Source of the DNA: Levilinea sp.
GTDB lineage: Bacteria; Chloroflexota; Anaerolineae; Anaerolineales; Anaerolineaceae
Direction of reading: 5' to 3'
Length of the DNA stretch: 64,000 bases
Assembly (NCBI GenBank): GCA_029975215.1
Contig: JARKPO010000005.1
Span: 248,001 to 312,000, forward strand
Of this stretch, positions 1 through 8,993 are shown in pieces. The position numbers and the translations under genes are program-made. The notes under the pieces were generated by a model that saw only the letters and a list, made by a program, of their open reading frames with translations, was not told where the DNA came from and ran no database searches. Every line of letters begins with the position of its first letter. Position 1 is the first letter of the stretch.

Positions 1-486
1 GCCGGCAGCCATCTGGGCTGCCACGAGCTGGATGAATTCCGGTAGTTGCGCCTGGAAACGCCGGCGCACCCTGCGAGCGCCGCCTCCCAACAGAACCACA
101 GGCACCTGCCAACCCAACAAGGCAGCGATTACACTCGGAATCAGGTCGTCATAGATCAGCAACCCAAACACGAGCGCTCCCAAAGCCAGGGCAACCCTGA
201 GGGAGGTAAACTGAACTTCGTCCCAGCCCTGCCACTTACCGGCAAGCTGGGCAAAATATAAGTCGGCTTTGGTCCGCCTGAGAATCGAACCGGGAGCCCA
301 GCGCGCCGTGGGGCGATCCAGCCAGGCCAGCCATCTCCGCCAGCCGGGTAGCTCGGGATCTGCCGGCTGATCGCTTTCGCGAAGGTAGCGCGCCGCGCGA
401 CCCGAGGGAAGGCTGGGCACAAACTCGACCCATAAGACGATCAGCAAGGATGTGGTCGCAAGTCCAAGCAGGTAAATAATCGTCAT
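1..486 (-). CDS. TadC-like pilus/secretion inner-membrane protein (partial, runs off window)
   Basis: This is the N-terminal 162 residues of a type II secretion F-domain (TadC-like) membrane protein; the 3' end lies beyond the left edge. An N-terminal membrane segment (about residues 3-19) is followed by a polar stretch and two adjoining hydrophobic segments (about 98-135). Then comes a basic Arg-rich patch and a helix (FQAQLPEFIQLVAAQMAAG) typical of the start of the F-domain. The ATG at 484-486 overlaps the TGA of the upstream TadB-like gene as ATGA, so the two are translationally coupled. In Tad systems TadB and TadC form the inner-membrane platform on which the ATPase TadA acts. Family is inferred from the domain style and from the tadA-tadB-tadC order. 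Confidence 0.7.
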   Translation of the reverse strand, partial: MTIIYLLGLATTSLLIVLWVEFVPSLPSGRAARYLRESDQPADPELPGWRRWLAWLDRPTARWAPGSILRRTKADLYFAQLAGKWQGWDEVQFTSLRVALALGALVFGLLIYDDLIPSVIAALLGWQVPVVLLGGGARRVRRRFQAQLPEFIQLVAAQMAAG

Positions 487-1367
487 ACGGCCTCCGATAC
501 AATGGAACGAATCAGCAGATAACCCAACACCATCATCCCAATTCCGGCCGAAATCACCGCCTGAACGGGCAGGGAGAGGAGCGATTCCTGGATCAGCGGA
601 TCGCGGGTGAGAAACAGGAAGACGATCAGCAGAACAACCGGAATGATCCGGGCAGAGAGCAATGCATCGCCGGCCTTGGCGACGGCCCGGTTGCGCGCTA
701 CCAGGATTTGCTGGATGCGTTGAGAGATCTGTTGCAAGACTTCAGCATACTTACTGCCACCGGCTTCGCTGTAACCGTCCAGCAGGTAAGCCAGGTTAGA
801 GAGCGAGGTAGAAGGCGAGCGAGCAGCCAGACCGCGCAAGGCTTGCTGGCGCTCTTTGCTGCGCAACTCTGCGGCGGTCAGCATGAGCTCCGCAGTCAAC
901 GGGTTGGGACCTTCGACTTCCAATGACTCGCCAGTCTTCTGCAGAACCTCAGGCACAGAACTCCCCGCCAGCAGACCAGCCGTGATCCGACCTACAGCAA
1001 CCGGCAGCAAGCGGTCGATTTCCCTGCCACGGCTTTTGACCCGATCATCCAGCCAGGCGTAAGGTAGATACCCTGCGACGATGCCGATGATCACAGCAGG
1101 CAAACCAGGCAGAAAAGGCCAGGTAATCACCCCAGCAGCAACCCCAATCGCGAGCGTCAGCAACCGGAAAGTGACTGGCTGCATGCGCACCCCAGCTGCG
1201 AGCAATTTATAGTCCAACGACCCGGGCTTCAGCTCACTCAAAGAACGCGCCGTTTCGAGTGAATACAGCTCAGCAATGCGCTGGCTAGCCTCGCCGCGCC
1301 GGACACGACGCGGCGCAAAGAGTACATAAACCAAAAGTCCTACCAGAATACCTACCAGGGTTATCAT
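483..1367 (-). CDS. TadB-like type II secretion F-domain protein
   Basis: This predicted polytopic membrane protein has 294 residues. It starts with a hydrophobic segment (MITLVGILVGLLVYVLF), has a second hydrophobic pair near residues 70-105, a cytoplasmic F-domain in the middle (LPVAVGRITAGLLAGSSVPEVL) and two C-terminal membrane segments. This layout is that of TadB. The start was placed at 1367 because GGAGGTGA lies 8 nt upstream; a longer reading frame to 1436 has no ribosome site and overlaps the ATPase gene. It follows the TadA-like ATPase by 14 nt and overlaps the TadC-like gene by 4 nt, so all three are one operon. The likely role is the inner-membrane platform of a pilus or secretion machine. 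Confidence 0.75.
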   Translation of the reverse strand: MITLVGILVGLLVYVLFAPRRVRRGEASQRIAELYSLETARSLSELKPGSLDYKLLAAGVRMQPVTFRLLTLAIGVAAGVITWPFLPGLPAVIIGIVAGYLPYAWLDDRVKSRGREIDRLLPVAVGRITAGLLAGSSVPEVLQKTGESLEVEGPNPLTAELMLTAAELRSKERQQALRGLAARSPSTSLSNLAYLLDGYSEAGGSKYAEVLQQISQRIQQILVARNRAVAKAGDALLSARIIPVVLLIVFLFLTRDPLIQESLLSLPVQAVISAGIGMMVLGYLLIRSIVSEAV

Positions 1368-1381
1368 CGTAAATTCACCTC

Positions 1382-2722
1382 CTACAGACTGGTCTCGGCC
1401 AGGATACGAGGGCGAAGATCGCCGACTTTTGTCCAATGCGGTTGGCTATCTGGCAATTGGTCGTCCAGGCGAAAAATTGGCTCGAAGCGGATATCGCCAT
1501 TTACGAGTTCCTTGGCGACGTTGGCGATCACCGTCGCCCGGCGCACCTCATCTCGAATGCCGATCTGCACCAGCAGGTCAATCGCCTCGGCGATCAACTG
1601 CAAGGCGTCCGAAGGGCTAACGCCAGCGTCCGCTCCCAATACAGTGGTCAGCCGGCGTACAGCTTCGCGCGGGTTGTCAGCGTGGAAGGTGCAGGCGCCG
1701 GAGTGCCCGGTCATCATCGCCCGGAACAAGCTCAGCCCGGCATGCCCATCCCGCACCTCCCCCAGGATGAGGTAGTCGGGCGACATGCGCAGGGCGTCAT
1801 CCACACCGTTGGCCAGCGTGTAGGGTTCGATCTCGGTGCCGAGCGCAGCCGGGCGGGCTTCGATGGTCTGCACCGTGGGCCGGTCGATCCAGATCTCCTC
1901 CGGGTCTTCGATCTTGACAATGCGCCAGGCCGAGGGCAGAAAATTGCACAGCGCTGAGAGGAGGGTGGTCTTGCCGGTGCGAGTCCCGCCAGTGATCAGG
2001 ATGCGGTAGCCCTGTTCGATCGCTGCTTGCAGCAGATCCATCATTTCTGCGCTCATCATCTGGCGGTCCAGAATCCACTCTGGTAAAACCGGCTTTTGCT
2101 CAAACAGACGGATATTGATGCTCGGATTGCGCCCAGGCGGGGCGATGACCGGATGCAGTGCCTTGACTCGCCCGCCGCCGGGATTGTGCGATGTGCCAGG
2201 TAGCTTGGCATTGACCGTGGGATTGGCTTCGTTCAGGCTCTTGTTTTGCGGACCCAGGATGCGATCCAGAACCCGGTTGATCTCGCCGGGATCAGGTTTC
2301 AACTCGGTCAGCGTCTCCCAGCGAACGGAGTTCTTCTTCATCACCTGCACAAGACCGCTGGAGTAGATGCAGATTTCTGACAGGTCGGTTCGGGCTGGCG
2401 GCAACAGCAGATCCAGAAAACCCAGACCCATCAGGCGCCGGCCCAATTCAGCCGCCATGGCGCTGTCGGTCTGGTAGCCGGAATAAGTGTTGTTGCGCCG
2501 GAAAGCCACTCCCACCAGGGCATTGATGCGTTCTTGAATACGCTGCCGGTCAGCGTCGGAGGGCGATCGCAAGGTTTCCACTGGGAACTCTCGGTTGATT
2601 TGGTCGATCACTTCGTTAGCAACCACTTCTCTCAAGGCTTCATCGACCGGGCGACTGACGCTCTGGCTGAGGTCATACAGACCTGCCAATCCCTTGCCAT
2701 TGCCGTTTCCATCGTTGAACAT
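1382..2722 (-). CDS. TadA/CpaF-type secretion ATPase
   Basis: This 446-residue protein is a VirB11/GspE superfamily hexameric ATPase that would power pilus assembly or secretion. The Walker A motif GGTRTGKTT lies near residues 242-250, followed by the Asp box (IEDPEEIWI), the Walker B-like segment (PDYLILGEVRDG) and the His box (TGHSGACTFHADNPREAVRR). The N-terminal 200 residues match the CpaF all-helical plus sensor domain layout, and the length is usual for CpaF. The gene lies between the CpaE-like and TadB-like genes, the order found in tad loci. A GAGGAG site precedes the ATG. In this element the ATPase may serve conjugation rather than adhesion, because a VirB4-like ATPase lies in the same operon. 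Confidence 0.88.
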   Translation of the reverse strand: MFNDGNGNGKGLAGLYDLSQSVSRPVDEALREVVANEVIDQINREFPVETLRSPSDADRQRIQERINALVGVAFRRNNTYSGYQTDSAMAAELGRRLMGLGFLDLLLPPARTDLSEICIYSSGLVQVMKKNSVRWETLTELKPDPGEINRVLDRILGPQNKSLNEANPTVNAKLPGTSHNPGGGRVKALHPVIAPPGRNPSINIRLFEQKPVLPEWILDRQMMSAEMMDLLQAAIEQGYRILITGGTRTGKTTLLSALCNFLPSAWRIVKIEDPEEIWIDRPTVQTIEARPAALGTEIEPYTLANGVDDALRMSPDYLILGEVRDGHAGLSLFRAMMTGHSGACTFHADNPREAVRRLTTVLGADAGVSPSDALQLIAEAIDLLVQIGIRDEVRRATVIANVAKELVNGDIRFEPIFRLDDQLPDSQPHWTKVGDLRPRILAETSL

Positions 2723-2742
2723 GCCAGCTACTCCTCAGTGGA

Positions 2743-4080
2743 TTATGTGAACCGGAAACGAGGTATGCGCAGCTTGCTTTTATGACCACGCCCATTGCGG
2801 TTGTCCAGGATCGATGTGACTGCGCCGGGGAAAAGAAAATCTGCCAGGTTATGGATGCCTTTAGCTAATTCCTCGACTCGCGTAACAGCCGGCACTTGCT
2901 GGTCCTGCGCGTGGATGATCGCCGGGGTGTAGGGAATCACAGATACTACCGGAGGCGCCCAGCCGTAACCATTCACCAACTCATCATAAAAACCTCGTAC
3001 TGAGATCATCGAGTTTTCCGCTACCTGGTTGAGCACCAGGCAGATTGATTCGCGTGGGATGCGGTGTTCGCTGATCAAGCGCTCGAGGAGCAAGATCAGT
3101 GTGTGGCGGGCAGCGACCATATCCGCTAAAGTGCAGCGGGTAACAATTACGGCGGTGTTGGCGGCTGCAATCCCCTGCATGCTCCAGGGTTGTTCGCCTG
3201 CCGGGAGGTCCAGCAGTACGGCGGCGTAATTACGCGTCCAGGAGGCCATCACCAGGGAGTAGATACTGTCGGCTTCGGTTTTGTGCGAGATCGAATACTC
3301 GGCCGCTTTCTGATAGTCGACAGAATTCTCTGGAGCCAGGAGCACATCCATCCCCTCGCGAGATTGGATCGACGCCCCAAAGCCATCTCCTGGGCGGGCA
3401 AAATACTCCATGGCGCTGGGGACGTAGCGCATTTTGAAGTGCGGGGCAGCGGTTGGGGGTAAATCAAAAGACATCAGTAAAGAACGCACGTTCATACGCA
3501 CGCTCAATTCGTAAGCCAGGCTTTCGGCGATGGTTGAACGACCCGTGCCGCCGGTGGCTGAGACAAACGCCACGACCCGCGTGCCAATGATTGCTCCGGC
3601 GGAGCGCGACAGATAGGCCTGCTGCATCGGCGCGGTAGCGGCTGCCTTGGCGCGCTCGGTAATGACGGCAGCATAGCCGGCCTGGGCGATCTCGCCCCAA
3701 TTCACAGGAGCAATATAAACCCCGCGCACGATGGCAGCATTCTCGAACTGCGATCGCAACTCCCGGATCGCAGGCGGCAAGATCAGAATTGCGACGCCGC
3801 GCCATACCTGGATTTCCGCCAGCACCTGGATCAGCGCATCGGGACCGGGCGCAACTTCTACCTGCACCACAACCAGGTCGGGGCGCATCTGGCTCAGGCT
3901 TTGTTCGAAGTTGCTCCACTGCGTGGCATGTGTGCTGATCACGAAACGTGTGTCAGAGAGAAAAGGCGGCTGCATCTGGTAGAAGACCGTCTCATGCCCA
4001 GGTCCAGCCAGCATCACGGTCACCTTCTGCTCGGCAATCGGCATTTTGTCCATGGCCTCACTTGCCTCCACGATCTTCAT
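2743..4080 (-). CDS. CpaE/TadZ-like ATPase with receiver-like N-domain
   Basis: This 445-residue protein has an N-terminal domain of about 150 residues that resembles an atypical response-regulator receiver. It is followed by a MinD/ParA-type nucleotide-binding domain. The P-loop region reads SATGGTGRST near residues 173-182, so the conserved lysine of the Walker A box is replaced by arginine. The family normally has GKT or GKS, although CpaE/TadZ proteins are known to vary here. The later segment VLLDLPAG matches Walker B. CpaE/TadZ positions Tad pilus machinery at the cell pole. The gene overlaps the 3' end of the CpaB-like gene by 23 nt. ATP hydrolysis may be weak or lost; that is inference from the substitution. 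Confidence 0.75.
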   Translation of the reverse strand: MKIVEASEAMDKMPIAEQKVTVMLAGPGHETVFYQMQPPFLSDTRFVISTHATQWSNFEQSLSQMRPDLVVVQVEVAPGPDALIQVLAEIQVWRGVAILILPPAIRELRSQFENAAIVRGVYIAPVNWGEIAQAGYAAVITERAKAAATAPMQQAYLSRSAGAIIGTRVVAFVSATGGTGRSTIAESLAYELSVRMNVRSLLMSFDLPPTAAPHFKMRYVPSAMEYFARPGDGFGASIQSREGMDVLLAPENSVDYQKAAEYSISHKTEADSIYSLVMASWTRNYAAVLLDLPAGEQPWSMQGIAAANTAVIVTRCTLADMVAARHTLILLLERLISEHRIPRESICLVLNQVAENSMISVRGFYDELVNGYGWAPPVVSVIPYTPAIIHAQDQQVPAVTRVEELAKGIHNLADFLFPGAVTSILDNRNGRGHKSKLRIPRFRFT

Positions 4081-4963
4081 TCATGGCATCGTACAGGTCT
4101 GCCAGGTTGAGGGTCAGGATGTCGGGCGCCTGAAAACCTTCGGCTGACTCCAGGGTCAGGTACAGGCTGCCGTACTTGCTCAAGGCAACGATCAGCGTGG
4201 TGGGGTTGACCGGCAGACCAGGAACGATCTCGATTGGGGTAGCGGGGACATCCAGGACGATCACATTGCCTTCCTGAGCGGCTGATACGGTGCGGGCGCT
4301 GGCGAATAGCTGCTCCTGGGTGGAACCGCCAGGCAACTCCTCATAGCGGAACGATTGCGGCACCATCAGCACCCTCAGACCGCTGATGGCAATGCGCGCC
4401 AGCGGAGCCATTGGCGGGGCAGGGGTTGGGGTAGGCGTGGGGGTTGGCGTAGGCAACCCGGCAACGTTGGCTTCTGAAGTTGGCTGCACCAGGAAAGATG
4501 AGTTAATCGGTATCGGGGCAGATACGACGCTCTGCAGTACATCCGGGGATAGCATTCCAATCAGGGTGACCGTCTGACCTTCCCGCAGCAGTCCAGCGAT
4601 CCCGGTAGCCAGATCCACCTTTACCGCCACAGCCAGGTGATCGGCTGGCAGGTTCGCCGGGATGCCAGCCTGGGCGGTCTCGCCCAGGGCGGAGGCGACG
4701 ATGTAATCACCAGATGCACGACCCACCGCCAGCACTTTATCCTGCAGGTCTTCGATCCTCTCAAAGGCGTCTCTCGGCTTGGCTTGCGCCGGGATGGTGC
4801 GCAGCTCGAGCAAATCCGCCGTCAGGCGGGTTCCGGGGGCAATGGCTACTTTGGCAACCACGACCGAAGTCGGACGGATCACGCCGTTGAGAAGCACGAT
4901 CACCATCAAGCCGATGATCACGGCTAAAATGATTGCAATCCAGGGGGAACGTCGTTTTTCCAT
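4058..4963 (-). CDS. CpaB/RcpC-like pilus assembly protein (SAF domain)
   Basis: This 301-residue protein has an N-terminal membrane anchor (residues about 8-27, IAIILAVIIGLMVIVLLNGV) and a SAF domain (about 33-95: VVVAKVAIAPGTRLTADLLE). The C-terminal RcpC/CpaB part contains a dipeptide Pro-Thr linker (PTPTPTPTPTPAPP). CpaB/RcpC proteins sit in the periplasm or on the outer face of the membrane and help build the Tad secretin channel. A Chloroflexota cell may have a different envelope, so the exact role here is open. An AGGAGG-like site lies before the ATG at 4963. The gene sits between the VirB4-like and CpaE-like genes in the same operon. Confidence 0.75.
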   Translation of the reverse strand: MEKRRSPWIAIILAVIIGLMVIVLLNGVIRPTSVVVAKVAIAPGTRLTADLLELRTIPAQAKPRDAFERIEDLQDKVLAVGRASGDYIVASALGETAQAGIPANLPADHLAVAVKVDLATGIAGLLREGQTVTLIGMLSPDVLQSVVSAPIPINSSFLVQPTSEANVAGLPTPTPTPTPTPAPPMAPLARIAISGLRVLMVPQSFRYEELPGGSTQEQLFASARTVSAAQEGNVIVLDVPATPIEIVPGLPVNPTTLIVALSKYGSLYLTLESAEGFQAPDILTLNLADLYDAMNEDRGGK

Positions 4964-4990
4964 TTGAGCAACCTCCTTGTGGATATTTGT

Positions 4991-7900
4991 CTAATAAGGC
5001 CCAAGCCTCGCCAGGATCTCCTGGTCGGATGGCTCACTGCCGGGCACCATCAAAGGACTCACGAGCATCGGCTCCAACTCGGCCACATCCTCGCTGTAAC
5101 CCAGCTTGGCGATGGCCATCCGCTTCGGGATGCGCGCCAGGTAACGCTTGTATTCAGTGTTGACCACGCCCTTCTCGCTGCGCCCGATGTGCGCCATGAT
5201 CAGATCGCGATCGTGGGGAAATTTAGTCTGGAAGAAAAAGCCGTTGTTGCAGGAAGATAAAATACCTGCCGGCAAGGCGCTGACCGTCTGGGCAATCAGG
5301 TGAAGAAAGATCTGGTACTTGCGACCATCCCGCCAAAAGGTCTGGAAGACTTCGCTGACCTGCTCAGCACTCCCGGCGGAAACGTTCTGGTCTGCCGCCG
5401 CGCCGCTCACGCCAGTCAGGACTTTGTTAGCTTCCTCGAAGAAGATCTGCATGGGCGGAAATTTTGCCCCGGCCAGGCTTTCTCGCCGGCGGACGACACT
5501 GTCGAAATACAGCACGCTGGAGAGCAACGCCAATAAGGCAGCCTTGGGGTATTCGTCCATCTCCGCGCCGCCTTCAACGATCAACAGCCCCCAGGGATCG
5601 TCTGCCGGTCCCAGTAATCCTAAATCTTCTACCGGGATGCTCTCTGCACCAGCCCCGTATTGCCATGCCATCTGCCCTTCGGCGAACTGCTCCACGCGCA
5701 GCAAGACGCCTTCCAGGCTTGCCCGGCTGGCTTGGTCGCCCTTGGGCAGCATGGCGTAGAAGTTCTTCAGTCGTTCCACCCACATGCGCACATCAGCTCG
5801 CTGGCTGCGCCAAACTGCCAGGTTCTGCAGCTCGCCAGGATTCAGGTCGGATATGGAATGCCCGACAGAAACTGATCCAGAGACCCGGTTCTGATCACGC
5901 CACTCCTGGATCACGGCAACTTCCGTGCTATCCTCCAAGCGGCCCCAAGTCTGGTGGTTGATCACTTCTGGGTCGGTAGTCAAGATGCCAAGATTGGTAT
6001 AAACCTGGGTGAGGGCGCGCCGCAGGAAGCCGAGCTGACGGGGTCCCATACGCCCGGCGTTGGCGAATAGCTCGCTGACCAGCGTCCGGTAGCGGCCAGG
6101 GTACAAACGCCGGGGAACTTTCAAGATGTTCCAGCGCAGTGGACGCGGCGCGCCAGGATAAAGCTGGCGGATGTCTACGCGGCCATCCAATCCAGACCAG
6201 TTCAATGCGCGCCGCCAACCCTGGCCAAAATCCAGCACCACACTGCGGAAGTGCCATTGGCGGGTAGTCTCATAAGCCAGACGTTCGGCGGCGACACTCT
6301 TGCCAAAGCCGGTATCCCCGCAGAAGGCGGTATGGAAGTGGCGGTCAAAGCTCAGGCGCAGCGGCGTGTGAGTCAACTGCCCGGTCTCGCTGCTCCACTG
6401 CCAGCCAATGATCACATCGCCAGCCATGCCAGGGCGGAAGGCAAAATCAGGGGTAGACTCCTGGACTGTCAGTGCGGTGCCCTGCTCGAACATCCCGGGA
6501 GCAGTGTAGGCCGCCAGTTGCAGCATGGTCAGCAGGGTTGAGTCCATGTAACCACTGAGCACTTCCGGGATCGTCTCAACCCGGGTTGAAGGGGTAAATG
6601 CACGAGCATGCAGACCGATGTAATCGCTCTCTTCGAGGGTTAAATCCCGCGTCTGCACACCGGTTATCACATCTTCCGTCCCGTGAAATGATTCAGGAAT
6701 CAAGCCCATCAAAGCCTGCTTACCCTGCTCGGTGCGCGCCATGGCGTAGACATCGGTGTAGTACGCACCCTCTTTGCTGGCCAGATTCAGTAAATTTTGC
6801 TGCTGGCGCAAGATCTGGGTCACCAGAATAGCTGGATCGAACTGCCACTGGTAGCTGTTCGAGGCAGAGAGAGACGGGGCAATACCTACCGTCAGGCCAG
6901 CTGATACCCCTCTGCCAAGCGCTTGACCGGCAGTCTTGGATTGCATCTGGCTGTCAGCAGAACTCCTTGTATCCGCCTGTCCAGTCGTGTCCGCCTGGCT
7001 GACTGTATCCGACTGGGAACGGGTGTGGCTACCAAAGACACCATTCGACTCGGCATGGGTGGTCGTCAACACTTCACTGACCACGGTACCCTGGCTGACG
7101 GTATCCGCCTGGCTTTCCGTTTCAGCATGGCTCTGTGTCTCAGAATGGCCTTGCATGTCGCTCTCTGAAACCATGCTGGAGACGCCATCTGCCGATCCCC
7201 AACCGACATTAGCGCCAATGCCTACCCCGGCCGGCTGGATGCCGCCGCGCAGCCCCCAGTTAAAGCTATCCACGTGGCTGCTGCCGGAACCGCGGCTGCT
7301 GACGTGACCACTGCTTTCCGTTATCGCCGTCCCTTCCGTGACAGCCCGGCCTTCAGTGTGCGATTGTCCCTGAGAATGGGCGATACCAAATGAATGCGAC
7401 TCTGCGTCTGTTTCGACATGCGACCAGCCTTGCGTCTCGGCCACGCCCTGGGTGTGCGCCAGACCTTCGGTATGCGCCTGGCTGTCGGTGTGCGCCTGGC
7501 CCTCACTGTGAGCTTCGCCCTGGCTGGTGCTGTATCCCTGGGTGGCTGACTGCGCCATCAATCCGGAGAGCAACGCCGGTAGGCTGACGCCAAATGAAAC
7601 GCCGCGCACGCCGCTTTGCCAGGCTGCCCAGGTGGAGGTGTTCTCAGCCAGGCCGGTGAGCATCTCGGTGATATCTGCAAGCTGCACCGGCGAGGTGAGC
7701 ACCAGGAACAGGAATTCTTCTTTCAGATCGCTCATGCCACGAAACAGGATTTCGTTTTGCTGGAGGGTATATTGTTGGGAGGTTGAACCGGCATCGGTGA
7801 GGGGGTTATGCAGTAGAGCGTTGCTGGTACCGCGCGCGTTCTCCCGCGGATCAGTGTGGCCGACGGTGACCAGCACGTGTTTCATGTCGTTGAAACTCAG

Positions 7901-8443
7901 GAAAATCCATTCAGCCAGGCGGACATTCAAGGGGTCCAGCCGGATCTGGCGATACGTACCGCTCATGGCGGCTTTTAACGCCGATAGGCTGCGCTTTGAC
8001 CGGGCGCAAGCTTCATCCAGGGTTTCGGCAAAAGCCGAGACGCCGTAGCACTGGATAATCCCAACCGGAGCCTGTTGGTGGTTGAAGATGCCTGCTGCGA
8101 GATAGAGAAAACTGACCTGCGACCCATACAACCCTCGCAAGACGGTGCGCATCTTTTGGAGCAGTCCAGGGTCAGAGCGGGCTTCCAGAGGCAAGAAACT
8201 TAGTTGCAACAGGCGCACAACCCGAAAACCGGCGTACTCTCGCCCGCCTTCGATCTCTCGCAGCCGGTACCAGAGATAGTCCATCTCATCTTGCCCCTCG
8301 ACAAAGCTCACTCCGGATTTCTCCACTTTCAGGTCAGCGGGAATTGCCGGCTTATCGTTACGAGGCGGATGAATCCACCCGGCCCAGCTCGGCAGCCAGT
8401 CGCTGACCTTTCGAATAGAGTGGAGGAATGGTGATTCGTTCAT
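4991..8443 (-). CDS. VirB4/TraC-like conjugation ATPase with a long Ser/His/Gln/Thr repeat insert
   Basis: This protein of about 1150 residues has a C-terminal ATPase of the VirB4/HerA-FtsK type. Its P-loop (CGDTGFGKSVAAE) is near residue 706-718 and its Walker B-like segment (PMQIFFEEANKVL) is near 995-1007. Such ATPases energise type IV secretion. Between the N-terminal domain and the ATPase, roughly residues 300-515, is a low-complexity insert of short units such as EAHSEGQAHTDSQAHTEG and SQADTTGQADTRSSADSQ. A Gly-rich, less repetitive segment splits it. I placed the start at the ATG of MNESPFLHS (8443), which has AAAGGAT just upstream; a GTG 51 nt further out is possible. The next gene in the operon is the CpaB-like gene, 27 nt away. 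Confidence 0.75.
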   Translation of the reverse strand: MNESPFLHSIRKVSDWLPSWAGWIHPPRNDKPAIPADLKVEKSGVSFVEGQDEMDYLWYRLREIEGGREYAGFRVVRLLQLSFLPLEARSDPGLLQKMRTVLRGLYGSQVSFLYLAAGIFNHQQAPVGIIQCYGVSAFAETLDEACARSKRSLSALKAAMSGTYRQIRLDPLNVRLAEWIFLSFNDMKHVLVTVGHTDPRENARGTSNALLHNPLTDAGSTSQQYTLQQNEILFRGMSDLKEEFLFLVLTSPVQLADITEMLTGLAENTSTWAAWQSGVRGVSFGVSLPALLSGLMAQSATQGYSTSQGEAHSEGQAHTDSQAHTEGLAHTQGVAETQGWSHVETDAESHSFGIAHSQGQSHTEGRAVTEGTAITESSGHVSSRGSGSSHVDSFNWGLRGGIQPAGVGIGANVGWGSADGVSSMVSESDMQGHSETQSHAETESQADTVSQGTVVSEVLTTTHAESNGVFGSHTRSQSDTVSQADTTGQADTRSSADSQMQSKTAGQALGRGVSAGLTVGIAPSLSASNSYQWQFDPAILVTQILRQQQNLLNLASKEGAYYTDVYAMARTEQGKQALMGLIPESFHGTEDVITGVQTRDLTLEESDYIGLHARAFTPSTRVETIPEVLSGYMDSTLLTMLQLAAYTAPGMFEQGTALTVQESTPDFAFRPGMAGDVIIGWQWSSETGQLTHTPLRLSFDRHFHTAFCGDTGFGKSVAAERLAYETTRQWHFRSVVLDFGQGWRRALNWSGLDGRVDIRQLYPGAPRPLRWNILKVPRRLYPGRYRTLVSELFANAGRMGPRQLGFLRRALTQVYTNLGILTTDPEVINHQTWGRLEDSTEVAVIQEWRDQNRVSGSVSVGHSISDLNPGELQNLAVWRSQRADVRMWVERLKNFYAMLPKGDQASRASLEGVLLRVEQFAEGQMAWQYGAGAESIPVEDLGLLGPADDPWGLLIVEGGAEMDEYPKAALLALLSSVLYFDSVVRRRESLAGAKFPPMQIFFEEANKVLTGVSGAAADQNVSAGSAEQVSEVFQTFWRDGRKYQIFLHLIAQTVSALPAGILSSCNNGFFFQTKFPHDRDLIMAHIGRSEKGVVNTEYKRYLARIPKRMAIAKLGYSEDVAELEPMLVSPLMVPGSEPSDQEILARLGPY

Positions 8444-8573
8444 ATCCTTTGCAGGTAATCTCTGGATTATGGGTTCACATCTGGGGGTGAACACCCACAG
8501 ATATCAAGCCACAATCCAATCTGGAGGAAGTTCAGGCGTACCCATGCCACGCCTGATCGTGTCCAGTGATTGC

Positions 8574-8798
8574 TCATTTCTCTGCCCGCATGGGAGGTTT
8601 GGAAGTTCGTCTGCCGTTGAAGAAGTTGATCGTGACCGCAGGCCGCCGTGTCTCTTCCATATGCTGGAAGAAACGCTGAACGCTGGTCATGGTCTTCACT
8701 GCCGTGAAGATGCCCATCGCCAGTGTCAGAATAGCAGCCACAGCCATGATGCCGATCACCACCGGTAGAGCCAATCTTCCAATCGTGTAAGGGTCCAT
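8574..8798 (-). CDS. Small single-span membrane protein of the transfer operon
   Basis: This is a 74-residue protein starting MDPYTIGRL. One strongly hydrophobic segment (about residues 9-33) is followed by a basic C-terminal tail. The start was chosen because GGAGG lies 5 nt upstream; longer frames have no such site. It sits between the polytopic protein and the VirB4-like ATPase. Small one- or two-span proteins in that position are often VirB3-like or pilin-like in type IV systems, but the sequence itself gives no family match that I recognise. Function unknown. Confidence 0.6.
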   Translation of the reverse strand: MDPYTIGRLALPVVIGIMAVAAILTLAMGIFTAVKTMTSVQRFFQHMEETRRPAVTINFFNGRRTSKPPMRAEK

Positions 8799-8993
8799 AA
8801 AAGCCTCCGTGTAAGTACAAAAAGCCAACGTGTGGGGATTGGTTTCCAACGTTCGGTTTTCCGGCCGACGTTGGTGTTGCCTTTGACAGCCCGAAGGCTG
8901 CGCAGAGCAACACATCCCGGGAGCGGAAACGGTTCATGAGGGATTAGGATCTCCGTTCCTGGCATGTGGCGCTCTACAAAGCAATATCAAGAG
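8799..8993 (-). promoter_or_regulatory. Intercistronic leader with repeated CCAACGT/ACGTTGG arms
   Basis: This 195-nt gap within the operon holds two opposed arms, CCAACGT and ACGTTGG, around a GC-rich loop (8848-8877). A further ACGTTGG-type arm (8827-8833) is followed on the minus strand by TTTTTG. The arms can pair in two ways, one of which ends in a short U-run, so partial termination or mRNA processing between the polytopic and small membrane genes is possible. This is read by eye and not folded. Confidence 0.3.

Noticed and set aside
8444-8494. Upstream GTG start for the VirB4-like gene
   Set aside because: It has no ribosome site and adds residues without domain character; the ATG at 8443 is better placed.
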